Positions 1 to 7,160 of a DNA stretch of 11,535 nt are shown piece by piece (position 1 is the first letter of the stretch; every line of letters starts with the position of its first letter). This DNA is from Actinomycetota bacterium (lineage in GTDB: Bacteria > Actinomycetota > Actinomycetes > Nanopelagicales > Nanopelagicaceae): positions 1-11,535 of the forward strand of contig CANMCL010000021.1 of the NCBI GenBank assembly GCA_947496345.1. Direction: 5' to 3'. A model generated the notes under the pieces. It saw nothing but the letters and a program-made list of their open reading frames with translations, was not told the origin of the DNA and searched no databases. A program made the position numbers and the translations under genes.

Positions 1-42
1 TGATTAGGCTTAAGCGATATCACGGCCGTTAACGGAGGAATT
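1..42 (+). other. Left-edge leader, possible tail of an upstream gene
   Basis: Short stretch before the first complete gene. One plus-strand frame (starting at base 3) is open from the edge to a TAA at 30-32, so the last nine codons of an upstream gene could lie here; a second frame has a TGA at 1-3. Nothing in so short a tail allows identification. The strong Shine-Dalgarno GGAGG at 34-38 belongs to the next gene. An 8-bp palindrome (acggccgt, 22-29) is too short to interpret. Confidence 0.3.
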
Positions 43-1116
43 ATGTCCCAGTCACCATTCTTGTTTATGAAAGAAAACTCACAAACAGTGCTTTGGAATG
101 ACTCTGCGGACCCTAAAGAATTGAAGGAAGCCCTAACTTGGGGAATCGTTGGTGCGACTTGTAACCCAATAATTGCCCTTAGCGCAATTAAAGCTGACAA
201 GGATTACTGGGTAGGCCGCATTAAGGATTATGCAAAGAGCCACCCCACAGCAACTGATGATCAAATTGGTTGGGCTATGGTTGAAGAGCTCTCTGTCAAT
301 GCGGCGAAAATACTTGAACCTGAATTTGAAAAATACAACGGCCGCAATGGCCGGCTGTCGATCCAAACCGATCCACGAAACTTTCGCGATGCAAAAGCGT
401 TGGCTGATCAGGCTTTTGAATTCTCCAAGCTTGCAAAGAATATTATTGTAAAAATCCCGGTGACATCGGAAGCCATCAGCGCATTCGAAGAAGCAACTTA
501 TCGTGGGGTTAGTTTGAATGCCACAGTTTCATTCTCAGTAGCGCAAACAATCGCCGTCGCCGAAGCGATTGAACGTGGATTAAACCGCCGCGAAGCAGAG
601 GGTCTAGATATTTCACAGATGGGTCCGGTCTGCACAATTATGGTTGGCCGCGTTGATGACTGGGTGAAAGTCTCCGTCGAAAAATCCGGAACCCTAATTG
701 ATCCGGGAGTTATGGAGTGGGCAGGTGTCGCTGTCTTTAAGCACGCACATAAGATCTATAAAGAACGTGGATATCGCACGCGCTTGCTATCTGCTGCTTT
801 CCGCAGTCATATGCATTGGAGCCAAATCATTGGTGGAGATGCTGTTATCTCTCCCCCTTACGGCTGGCAGGTAAAGATAAATAAATCCGGAATGATCCCA
901 AACCCAAATAGCGTTGAGGAGCCGGTTGATCCAACGATTCTGAAAACCTTGCAGACATTGCCAGAGTTCAACAAAATGTATGACATAGACGGTCTGAAGG
1001 TAGAAGAGTTCACCCACTTTGGTGCCACATTGCGTACCTTGCGTGGATTCTTGCAATCAGCGAATGATTTAGAAGCCTTCGTCCGCGACGTAACCGTTCC
1101 TAATCCAGATAAGTAA
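43..1116 (+). CDS. Transaldolase-family protein (divergent, long form)
   Basis: A TIM-barrel aldolase of the transaldolase family, 357 residues against roughly 315 for classical TalB. Classical members move a dihydroxyacetone unit between sugar phosphates in the cytoplasmic pentose phosphate pathway. Visible signatures: WNDSAD (18-23), which carries the family's early Asp; GATCNP (37-42), matching the GxTSNP motif; KNIIVKIPVT, with the expected Schiff-base lysine at K137; SLNATVSFS (157-165); and VGRVDDW (201-207). The position usually written S-I-E-V-D-P-R reads SIQTDPR (106-112), so a Glu close to the active site is Gln. The C-terminal part (HMHWSQIIGGD, then PPYGWQ) is typical of a non-classical subgroup whose exact substrate I cannot state. 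The ATG at 43 has GGAGG at 34-38, a good ribosome site. The GH13 gene follows after 9 nt, suggesting one transcript. Family is secure; classical transaldolase activity is inferred. Confidence 0.85.
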   Translation: MSQSPFLFMKENSQTVLWNDSADPKELKEALTWGIVGATCNPIIALSAIKADKDYWVGRIKDYAKSHPTATDDQIGWAMVEELSVNAAKILEPEFEKYNGRNGRLSIQTDPRNFRDAKALADQAFEFSKLAKNIIVKIPVTSEAISAFEEATYRGVSLNATVSFSVAQTIAVAEAIERGLNRREAEGLDISQMGPVCTIMVGRVDDWVKVSVEKSGTLIDPGVMEWAGVAVFKHAHKIYKERGYRTRLLSAAFRSHMHWSQIIGGDAVISPPYGWQVKINKSGMIPNPNSVEEPVDPTILKTLQTLPEFNKMYDIDGLKVEEFTHFGATLRTLRGFLQSANDLEAFVRDVTVPNPDK

Positions 1117-1125
1117 AAATAGACA

Positions 1126-2949
1126 ATGGCTACGGTTCCAGGATTCGCACAAGCTCCCCACCACGATGGCAGCGATCTATATGTAAGTAATAGTGCCCCC
1201 AAAATTGGTGACAAGGTAACGCTAAAAGTTAGAGTGCCAAAAGGTTACAACTTTTCAGAAGCCTATATTCGTCTCTACGAAGATGCTGAACCTCGAACAC
1301 ACAAACTGGAAGAGAAGAGTTCTTCGAAGACAGAACGTTGGTATGAAGTAAGAATCCAGATCATCAATATCCATACTATCTATCGCTTTGTCTTTGTCGG
1401 AGAGAACAAGTACGAATGGTTAAATGCGAAAGGGCTATTCGATCACGATGTTCATAGCAATAACGACTTTCAAATTGTTGCAATTCCCGAAAATCCGAAA
1501 TGGATAAATAAATCTGTTTTCTATCAAATCTTTCCAGACCGCTTTGCGCGATCAGGCAAAATCAATATTAATCCAGATTGGGCCTATCCCCGCGATTGGA
1601 ATGAATTGCCCCGTGGGCGAAGCAAGTACACCGGCCAAGAACTTTACGGTGGCGATCTTTACGGCATTGAAGATAAGTTGGATTATCTAACTGACTTAGG
1701 CGTAAATGGTATTTATCTAACTCCAATATTCCCATCGCGCTCTAACCACAGATATGACGCAACAACCTTTGATGAAGTTGACCCGATTCTTGGAGGAGAT
1801 AAGGCCTTTAAGTCGTTAATACACAGCGCAAAGAAAAAGAAATTACGCATTCTAGGAGATCTAACTTCAAATCATTGCGGCGTTGGACACGAGTGGATTA
1901 TTACGGCAAAGAAAAACAAGTCTTCAAAAGAGCGTTCGTTTTTTTATTGGGATAAATCGATTAAATGGGGCTACGTTGGCTGGTTTGGCCTGGAATCTCT
2001 TCCAAAATTTAACTACTCATCCAAAGCGCTCCGTAAAGCTGTTTATGAAGGAAAGAACTCAATCGTAAAAAAGTGGATATCTCCAAAATTTGGTATGGCG
2101 GGCTGGCGTATCGATGTTGGAAATATGACTGGTGTGCAAGGCGCGGAAAATCATCACGTCGAAGTTATGCAAGGCATCCGCAAGGCTATGGCTGATGTTG
2201 ATCCGGATACTTGGTTGGTTGCCGAAAATGGTGACTTTGTAGCATCAGATTTGAACGGGCTCGGCTGGCAAGGAGCGATGAATTACCAAGGTTTTATGCG
2301 CCCATTCTGGAACTGGATGAATCGAAATCCAGAAATCACCGGTGGTTTCCAAGGCCTTCCATTTGCGATGCCGAAGATTGATGGCGAACAATTCTTTGCA
2401 TCAATGCAAGAGTTCAATGCATCTATTCCTTGGCGTTCCCTAACTGCCAGCATGCTTATTCTTGATTCGCACGATACCGCTCGATTTCGCACTGTAGTAC
2501 TCGGTGACAGAAACGCTCACCTTGCAGCAATGACAATGCTCCTTACTTATCCGGGTGTGCCTTCTATTTTTGCGGGCGATGAAATAGGACTTGAAGGTTC
2601 TTGGGGTGAAGATTCACGCAGGACAATTAATTGGGACGATAGAAGTGGTTGGGATGTAGATTTTTACAATTTAGTTAAAAAACTAATTAAGTTGCGTAAG
2701 GAGAGCCCCGCGCTGATCAATGGCGGACTCCGTTGGGTTGCTGTCGAAGAGAATTACCTGGCCTACCTCAGAGAATCTAAAGACCAATCGTTATTAATCC
2801 TTATCGCGCGATCTGCAGTCAAGGCTGAGATAGATTTATCAAAATACGGATATTCAGTTGCAGAAACGCTTTATGGTGAAACTGCAAACGGAGACAAGAT
2901 CACAATTGATTCCAAGAGCGCAACCGAAGGAATTTGGCTTCTCAAATAA
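1126..2949 (+). CDS. Cytoplasmic GH13 alpha-glucan hydrolase (neopullulanase/cyclomaltodextrinase-like)
   Basis: A 607-residue alpha-amylase-superfamily enzyme that should hydrolyse alpha-glucosidic bonds in maltodextrins or related glucans. An N-terminal beta-sandwich resembling CBM34 covers about residues 1-115 and includes an HHDGS element at 12-16. The (beta/alpha)8 barrel begins near VFYQIFPDRF (131-140). The conserved regions are all present: region I DLTSNH (245-250), region II GWRID with nucleophile D330, region III VAEN with acid/base E367, and region IV DSHD ending in transition-state stabiliser D450. SHD in place of NHD is common in the neopullulanase/cyclomaltodextrinase branch. 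GGDLYGI (175-181) is also typical. A small C-terminal beta domain follows from about residue 530. There is no signal peptide, so it acts on glucans already inside the cell. The ATG has no convincing Shine-Dalgarno; expression is probably coupled to the transaldolase gene 9 nt upstream. Trehalose or sucrose specificity cannot be excluded. Confidence 0.88.
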   Translation: MATVPGFAQAPHHDGSDLYVSNSAPKIGDKVTLKVRVPKGYNFSEAYIRLYEDAEPRTHKLEEKSSSKTERWYEVRIQIINIHTIYRFVFVGENKYEWLNAKGLFDHDVHSNNDFQIVAIPENPKWINKSVFYQIFPDRFARSGKININPDWAYPRDWNELPRGRSKYTGQELYGGDLYGIEDKLDYLTDLGVNGIYLTPIFPSRSNHRYDATTFDEVDPILGGDKAFKSLIHSAKKKKLRILGDLTSNHCGVGHEWIITAKKNKSSKERSFFYWDKSIKWGYVGWFGLESLPKFNYSSKALRKAVYEGKNSIVKKWISPKFGMAGWRIDVGNMTGVQGAENHHVEVMQGIRKAMADVDPDTWLVAENGDFVASDLNGLGWQGAMNYQGFMRPFWNWMNRNPEITGGFQGLPFAMPKIDGEQFFASMQEFNASIPWRSLTASMLILDSHDTARFRTVVLGDRNAHLAAMTMLLTYPGVPSIFAGDEIGLEGSWGEDSRRTINWDDRSGWDVDFYNLVKKLIKLRKESPALINGGLRWVAVEENYLAYLRESKDQSLLILIARSAVKAEIDLSKYGYSVAETLYGETANGDKITIDSKSATEGIWLLK

Positions 2950-2967
2950 GGAAGCTTTTTTAGTTTA

Positions 2968-3729
2968 CTAGCGAGCGGTCCAACCGTTATCTATTCCGAA
3001 GGAAGATCCGGTAATTGAATCTGAATATGGGCCGCATAAATAAAGTGCGAGTTGAGCGATTTCTTCCGGTTCGATTAGCCGCTTTATCGCTGCCGGTTGC
3101 AGCATAACTTCCTGAACTACTTCTGCTTCAGATAATTTATTTATTTCTGATAGCGATTTAATCTGTTTTTCAACCAGTGCGGTGCGCGCATATGAGGCTG
3201 CGATGGTATTCGCGGTAACTCCGTGAGGGCCACCTTCTAGCGCTGTTACTTTAGTTAAACCTTCAAGTCCGTGTTTTGCAGTTATGTATACGGACTTGTT
3301 TGGAGATGCTACGTGGCCATGGATACTTGATATTCCGATTATTCTCCCCCATTTTTTGGAATACATATGCGGAAGAACCTTTTGAGTTAAGAAGAATGGT
3401 GTGCGCAGCATTAGTGAAAACATCATGTCGGCCTGAGCGATCGGAAATTCTTCTATAGGGGAAACATGCTGAACACCAGCGTTATTTATCAAAATATCTA
3501 TTTCTAAAGGGTTTGGGAAATGTTCATCTGGCTTACTTAGGTCTACAACCATTGTCTTGACTTTAAATTGCGATTCGAGTTCTGAAAGAGATTTAGCATT
3601 TGAATCAACTGCCAGGACTTCCGCACCTGCTTCGATGAAAGCGATGGCACAGGATCGGCCGATCCCGCTTCCGGCTCCAGTTATAAGGGCTTTTTTACCT
3701 GCAAGGAATTTTGAATCAACGCCAACCAT
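2968..3729 (-). CDS. SDR oxidoreductase, 3-hydroxybutyrate-dehydrogenase-like
   Basis: A 253-residue classical short-chain dehydrogenase closest in pattern to D-3-hydroxybutyrate dehydrogenase (NAD-dependent interconversion of 3-hydroxybutyrate and acetoacetate). The Rossmann motif TGAGSGIG is at 17-24; NNAG at 82-85 continues into VQHV; S135, Y148 and K152 form the Ser-Tyr-Lys triad; the protein ends in DNGWTAR like known Bdh enzymes. Q87, H137, K145 and Q189 sit where known enzymes bind the substrate carboxylate. Oddities: the Asn that completes the usual N-S-Y-K tetrad is M107 (context SLML rather than xxNL), and the canonical P-G-W after the sixth strand reads A-S-Y (178-180). It may therefore be slow, changed in substrate, or non-catalytic. 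The gene converges on the GH13 gene 18 nt away with no clear terminator between. The ATG at 3729 has no strong ribosome site but follows a promoter by 6 nt, suggesting a leaderless mRNA. Confidence 0.82.
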   Translation of the reverse strand: MVGVDSKFLAGKKALITGAGSGIGRSCAIAFIEAGAEVLAVDSNAKSLSELESQFKVKTMVVDLSKPDEHFPNPLEIDILINNAGVQHVSPIEEFPIAQADMMFSLMLRTPFFLTQKVLPHMYSKKWGRIIGISSIHGHVASPNKSVYITAKHGLEGLTKVTALEGGPHGVTANTIAASYARTALVEKQIKSLSEINKLSEAEVVQEVMLQPAAIKRLIEPEEIAQLALYLCGPYSDSITGSSFGIDNGWTAR

Positions 3730-3735
3730 AAACGC

Positions 3736-3764
3736 ATTCTACCTATTAGAGGCTTAACCCTCAA
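3736..3764 (-). promoter_or_regulatory. Predicted leaderless promoter of the SDR gene
   Basis: Reading the minus strand: TTGAGG (3764-3759) as -35, a 17-nt spacer, TAGAAT (3741-3736) as -10, then only 6 nt to the ATG at 3729. Both boxes are near consensus (4/6 and 5/6). The spacing puts transcription start at or beside the start codon, which agrees with the weak Shine-Dalgarno. It means the SDR gene need not depend on the DinB gene upstream. Confidence 0.55.
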
Positions 3765-3776
3765 TGGAGAATGTAA

Positions 3777-4292
3777 TTATATTTTCTTGGACTCTGTTTC
3801 AATTTCAAATGACCATAGGTCTAAATCATCAAGGTTCACGGGAGTAAAGCCTTTAGCCTCCAATGCGGAAGCTAACTGTGCGCGATGTTCAGTGGCGTGA
3901 TGAATCGCCTGCGAAAGTATGGTTGATCTCCACCTTTTCACTAATTTATCTTCATAATTTTTGTACTCGAGTTGAATGTCATCTAATTTCACACAATCCA
4001 AGAGTGCTTTATCAACAATCGCTGCTTGTTCCTTAAGCCGAGCGAGATCGGAAATTTCTTTGACATCATCTATGCACGGATCACCTGGTTGGGTGAGTGC
4101 AGGCAATCCGCTGATTCGAAAAGCGTAATGATCGGCCGAATCAACAATGTGATAGATAATTTCTGCGGCGTGCCACTCGGGATTTGTGGCAAAAGCTTTC
4201 AGTGATTCTTCTGGAAGCGTTTGCAGATGTTCGATTGTCTTCTGATTCGCCCAAGCCATATGAGCCAATAACCGATCTAGTGCAATAGTCAT
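3777..4292 (-). CDS. DinB-family putative metal-binding protein
   Basis: A 171-residue protein with the four-helix-bundle pattern of the DinB/YfiT-like superfamily. The family's metal-binding histidines are visible: H48 in IIYHIVDSADH, and H132 and H136 in HHATEHRAQL (131-140). The early WANQKTIEHL stretch (14-23) is also typical of the first helix. Members include DNA-damage-induced DinB of Bacillus and thiol-dependent transferases (bacillithiol or mycothiol S-transferases, mycothiol maleylpyruvate isomerase). A thiol-transferase role would suit an actinobacterium, but no specific reaction can be assigned. No signal peptide or membrane segment is seen, so it should be cytosolic. It is divergent from the MFS exporter and upstream of, but not tightly linked to, the SDR gene (47-nt gap). 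The ATG at 4292 has only a poor ribosome site. Confidence 0.8.
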   Translation of the reverse strand: MTIALDRLLAHMAWANQKTIEHLQTLPEESLKAFATNPEWHAAEIIYHIVDSADHYAFRISGLPALTQPGDPCIDDVKEISDLARLKEQAAIVDKALLDCVKLDDIQLEYKNYEDKLVKRWRSTILSQAIHHATEHRAQLASALEAKGFTPVNLDDLDLWSFEIETESKKI

Positions 4293-4297
4293 TGGAG

Positions 4298-4327
4298 ATT
4301 CTTATCAACACATCGAAGATTTGTCGA
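4298..4327 (-). promoter_or_regulatory. Candidate promoter of the DinB-family gene
   Basis: On the minus strand TCGACA (4327-4322) matches the -35 consensus at 5/6. An 18-nt spacer leads to AAGAAT (4303-4298), 4/6 for a -10 box, 5 nt before the ATG. This is a second apparent leaderless arrangement. The -35 box overlaps one arm of the inverted repeat at 4310-4330. The -10 is weaker than that of the SDR gene. Confidence 0.35.
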
Positions 4328-4330
4328 TGT
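4310..4330. promoter_or_regulatory. Inverted repeat in the DinB/MFS divergent gap (possible operator)
   Basis: acatcga (4310-4316) and tcgatgt (4324-4330) are perfect inverted 7-bp arms around a 7-nt centre. The 21-bp element sits between the divergent starts and overlaps the predicted -35 of the DinB gene. That placement would let one regulator act on both genes. No regulator gene adjoins it, so the operator role is inference. Confidence 0.35.
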
Positions 4331-4366
4331 TAGGAAGTGACTCATCTAGCCAGTAAGGTTCCATTT

Positions 4367-5584
4367 ATGGGTCCAGCATTTAATCGAATTTGGGCCTCTA
4401 GCATTGTTTCTAATCTTGCTGATGGCGTGATGATCGCAGCAGTACCACTCCTGGCTATCTCCTTAACTGATAGCCCTGTTTTAATCGCAGCAATTGGCGC
4501 GATGGTCATGCTCCCTTGGTTAATTTTCGCAATACCTATTGGAGTGATGGTCGATCGCGTAGATCGGCGCTATATATTGGCTGGAGCTAATGCGACTCGC
4601 AGTTTTGTTGTGGGCGTTTTAGCGCTGCTAATTGCAATTGACCTCGTCACAATCTTTTGGCTTTTGGCTGCAGCGTTCATTATCGGAGTCTGCGAAGTTG
4701 CTGCTGACACAACTGCGCAATCTCTGATACCTCAAATTTTGGAATCAAAAGATTTTGAGAAGGGTAATTCAAGACTTCAGATTTCACAGACCGTTATTCA
4801 GGGCTTCATCGGTGCTCCAATAAGTGGCTTTATTTATGCCTTCGCAATCTACTTGCCATTCTTTATTAATAGCTTAGGTTTTGCCATATCTGCGCTATTC
4901 GCCCTGTCAATTCCAATTAGGTATTTGCAAGATGTTCGTAAAGAGGATGAAGATAAGATCGATAGACATTTCGTCGCAGATATGAAATTTGGTATCTCAT
5001 ACCTATTCAACCAAAAGGTGCTGCGACGATTAGTGGTCACGACTGCAACAATTGGCTTCTGTTACTCGATGGGGACGGCAACGATAGTTTTATTTATAAT
5101 CAAAGAGTTGAATCTACCTGAGCGCTTATTTGGAGTTATCTTGGCAATCGAGGGAGTAGGCGCGATTACCGGCGCGTTGGTAGCCTCTCGAATGTCTAAG
5201 AAGTTCGGTAGAAGCGAGGTCATGACCGTTGCCATATTTGCCAGTTCAGCAATGTTGCTCTTGCAAGGATTCTCACCGAACATATATGTTTTTGTTGCTT
5301 TAGGAACCGTTACCGGATTTGTAATCTCGCAGTGGAATATTTTATTGATGGCGACTTATCAAACAATCATTCCTAATGAGCTTTACGGTCGTATTCACGG
5401 AACTCGCAGAACCTTGGTCTGGGGAACAATGCCAATAGGCTCATTGTTGGGTGGTGTCTTAGCGAGTTTTAGCCTACGCCTGCCTATGTACGTGGGTGGG
5501 GTGATCGCTACGGTGATAGCGTTTTTCTCAATTACCTTCTTCCTTAATATTGAGAAGAAGTATAAATCTGAGAACGCTGCCTAA
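4367..5584 (+). CDS. MFS exporter of the EntS/DHA3 type
   Basis: A 12-helix major facilitator, 405 residues from the ATG at 4367. It matches the MFS_3/enterobactin-exporter-like group: NRIWASSIVSNLADG at the N-terminus, motif A as GVMVDRVDRR (about 59-68) between helices 2 and 3, and CEVAADTTAQSLIPQIL after helix 4. Hydrophobic segments run the full length and the tail is charged (KKYKSE). Relatives export siderophores, macrolides or other small hydrophobic compounds by proton antiport; the substrate here is unknown. The start is uncertain. The ATG at 4367 has AAGG (4355-4358) 8 nt upstream. An in-frame GTG at 4337 would add ten residues; its AGGAA abuts the codon, too close for ribosome pairing, although a leaderless GTG is possible. 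Divergent from the DinB gene. Confidence 0.82.
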   Translation: MGPAFNRIWASSIVSNLADGVMIAAVPLLAISLTDSPVLIAAIGAMVMLPWLIFAIPIGVMVDRVDRRYILAGANATRSFVVGVLALLIAIDLVTIFWLLAAAFIIGVCEVAADTTAQSLIPQILESKDFEKGNSRLQISQTVIQGFIGAPISGFIYAFAIYLPFFINSLGFAISALFALSIPIRYLQDVRKEDEDKIDRHFVADMKFGISYLFNQKVLRRLVVTTATIGFCYSMGTATIVLFIIKELNLPERLFGVILAIEGVGAITGALVASRMSKKFGRSEVMTVAIFASSAMLLLQGFSPNIYVFVALGTVTGFVISQWNILLMATYQTIIPNELYGRIHGTRRTLVWGTMPIGSLLGGVLASFSLRLPMYVGGVIATVIAFFSITFFLNIEKKYKSENAA

Positions 5585-5586
5585 GA

Positions 5587-5617
5587 TTGCTGCATAAACT
5601 CTGCATTTTTTTATACT
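5587..5617 (+). promoter_or_regulatory. Candidate promoter of the tldD-tldE operon
   Basis: TATACT (5612-5617) is a 5/6 match to the -10 consensus. The best -35 is TTGCTG (5587-5592) with a long 19-nt spacer. Predicted transcription start is around 5623-5625, inside the inverted repeat at 5619-5636. It lies directly after the MFS stop codon, so read-through from the exporter gene is also possible. Confidence 0.4.
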
Positions 5618-5618
5618 A

Positions 5619-5636
5619 AGACTTTCCCGAAAGTCT
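5619..5636. promoter_or_regulatory. Inverted repeat at the tldD promoter
   Basis: AGACTTTC and GAAAGTCT are perfect 8-bp arms separated by two bases. As RNA this forms a 7-bp stem with a CCCG loop. It starts two bases after the predicted -10 box and would overlap the transcription start. The downstream sequence (aaattgaaat) lacks a T-run, so it does not look like a rho-independent terminator for the exporter. An operator, or a structured 5' end of the tldD mRNA, fits better. Confidence 0.45.
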
Positions 5637-5657
5637 AAATTGAAATAGGGTGCGGGG

Positions 5658-7160
5658 GTGAATAAAAACGTGGATTCAGATTTTCTAGCCCTTCCGTTAA
5701 CCGCAGTTAGCGATGCCGCAATCAGCACCGCAAAGGATTCGGGTGCATCACACGTAGATGTGCGCATTGAACGCACTCGAAGTGGTCTGCTCTCTTTGCG
5801 TGATGCTCGCCCTGAAACTCAAAGCGATGAGACCATTGCCGGAGTTGGTGTGCGCGTAATAGTAAATGGCGCTTGGGGCTTTGCCTCATCACCTGAAATC
5901 TCGGTCGATGTTGCAAAGAAATTGGCACAAACCGCAGTTGCTATGGCCAAGACATCTAAGCCACTATCTACAGAATTGGTTTCACTTGTTACCGAGCCTG
6001 TCTATGCAAATCAAACTTGGGTCTCTGATTATGAAATCGATCCATTCTCAGTTTCTGATTCCGAGAAAAAGGATCGCTTAGCAGATCTAAGTAATCGATT
6101 ACTCAAGAGCGCTGGCGTTAATCACACTTCTGCCACCACGATGTTTGTTAAGGAACAGAAGCATTACGCCGATTCATATGGCACCAGCACCACACAGCAG
6201 CGCGTTCGTATTCAAAATCAGATTGAAGCAATTTCAATTGGCTCACATGGTTTTGAAGCAATGCGAACACTGGCACAACCAGCTGGCTATGGCTGGGAGT
6301 GGATGGGAAATAAGGCTTGGGATTGGGATTCAGAGATCGCAGAACTGCCATCGCTATTGGCCGAAAAAGTCGCAGCACCATCGGTTGAACCTGGTCGCTA
6401 TGACGTATTGATTCATCCATCTAACTTGTGGCTGACCATTCACGAATCAATCGGTCACGCTACTGAGTTAGACCGCGCCATTGGTTATGAAGCTAATTAC
6501 GCCGGAACTTCTTTTGCTACTCCAGATAAGTTAAATACTTTGCAATATGGCTCAAAGTTAATGAATGTGACCGGTGATCGCAGCACATCACACGGCCTAA
6601 GCACTGTGGGCTTTGATGATGAAGGTGTTGCCGCCCAGCGCTGGGACATTGTTAAAGATGGTCTCCTCGTCGGTTATCAATTAGATCGTCGCATCGCAGC
6701 CCGTGTTAACCGCGATCGCAGCAATGGTTGCGCCTTTGCAGATTCTCCTGCGCACGTTCCGATTCAACGTATGCCTAACGTTTCGCTGCAACCAAATCCA
6801 ACTGGTCCAACTTATGATGAGATGGTTTCTTCAATGGAAGATGGAATCATCATTAAAGGTGATAAATCTTGGTCAATTGATATGCAGCGCTATAACTTCC
6901 AATTTACTGGTCAACAATTCCACCGCGTCAAGAACGGCAAGATTGTTGGTCAATTAAAGGATGTTGCCTATCAAGCAACAACAACTGACTTCTGGGGCTC
7001 AATGAAGGTGGTTGGTGGTCCTTCAACTTATGTTTTAGGTGGCGCATTTAACTGCGGTAAAGCTCAGCCCGGTCAGGTTGCAGCGGTAAGTCACGGTTGC
7101 CCAGCGGCGATCTTCGACAAAGTAAATATCCTTAATACTGTTGCGGAGGCCGGAAAATGA
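5658..7160 (+). CDS. tldD: TldD-like metalloprotease subunit
   Basis: A 500-residue TldD/PmbA-family protein. In characterised systems TldD pairs with TldE as a zinc-dependent heterodimeric peptidase that threads unfolded peptides; it matures microcin B17 and degrades CcdA in E. coli. The metal motif is HESIGH: H262, E263 (catalytic) and H267. C466, in GGAFNCGK, sits where TldD supplies its third ligand. The N-terminal domain (about 10-215) carries GVGVRVIVNGAWGFAS (62-77), typical of the family. A GTG start at 5658 is used, with AGGG at 5647-5650 and a 7-nt spacer; a second in-frame GTG four codons later is possible. The stop overlaps the tldE start, so the subunits should be made in balance. 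No precursor-peptide or toxin-antitoxin gene is nearby, so the substrate is unknown and a housekeeping role is likely. Confidence 0.92.
   Translation: MNKNVDSDFLALPLTAVSDAAISTAKDSGASHVDVRIERTRSGLLSLRDARPETQSDETIAGVGVRVIVNGAWGFASSPEISVDVAKKLAQTAVAMAKTSKPLSTELVSLVTEPVYANQTWVSDYEIDPFSVSDSEKKDRLADLSNRLLKSAGVNHTSATTMFVKEQKHYADSYGTSTTQQRVRIQNQIEAISIGSHGFEAMRTLAQPAGYGWEWMGNKAWDWDSEIAELPSLLAEKVAAPSVEPGRYDVLIHPSNLWLTIHESIGHATELDRAIGYEANYAGTSFATPDKLNTLQYGSKLMNVTGDRSTSHGLSTVGFDDEGVAAQRWDIVKDGLLVGYQLDRRIAARVNRDRSNGCAFADSPAHVPIQRMPNVSLQPNPTGPTYDEMVSSMEDGIIIKGDKSWSIDMQRYNFQFTGQQFHRVKNGKIVGQLKDVAYQATTTDFWGSMKVVGGPSTYVLGGAFNCGKAQPGQVAAVSHGCPAAIFDKVNILNTVAEAGK

Noticed and set aside
2943..2966. Possible weak terminator between the converging GH13 and SDR genes (aaataag, gaag loop, cttttttag)
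   Set aside because: The stem has one mismatch and a single G-C pair, too unstable to call a terminator.
6148..6420. Long antisense reading frame inside tldD
   Set aside because: It lies wholly opposite a conserved TldD coding region and shows no family pattern.
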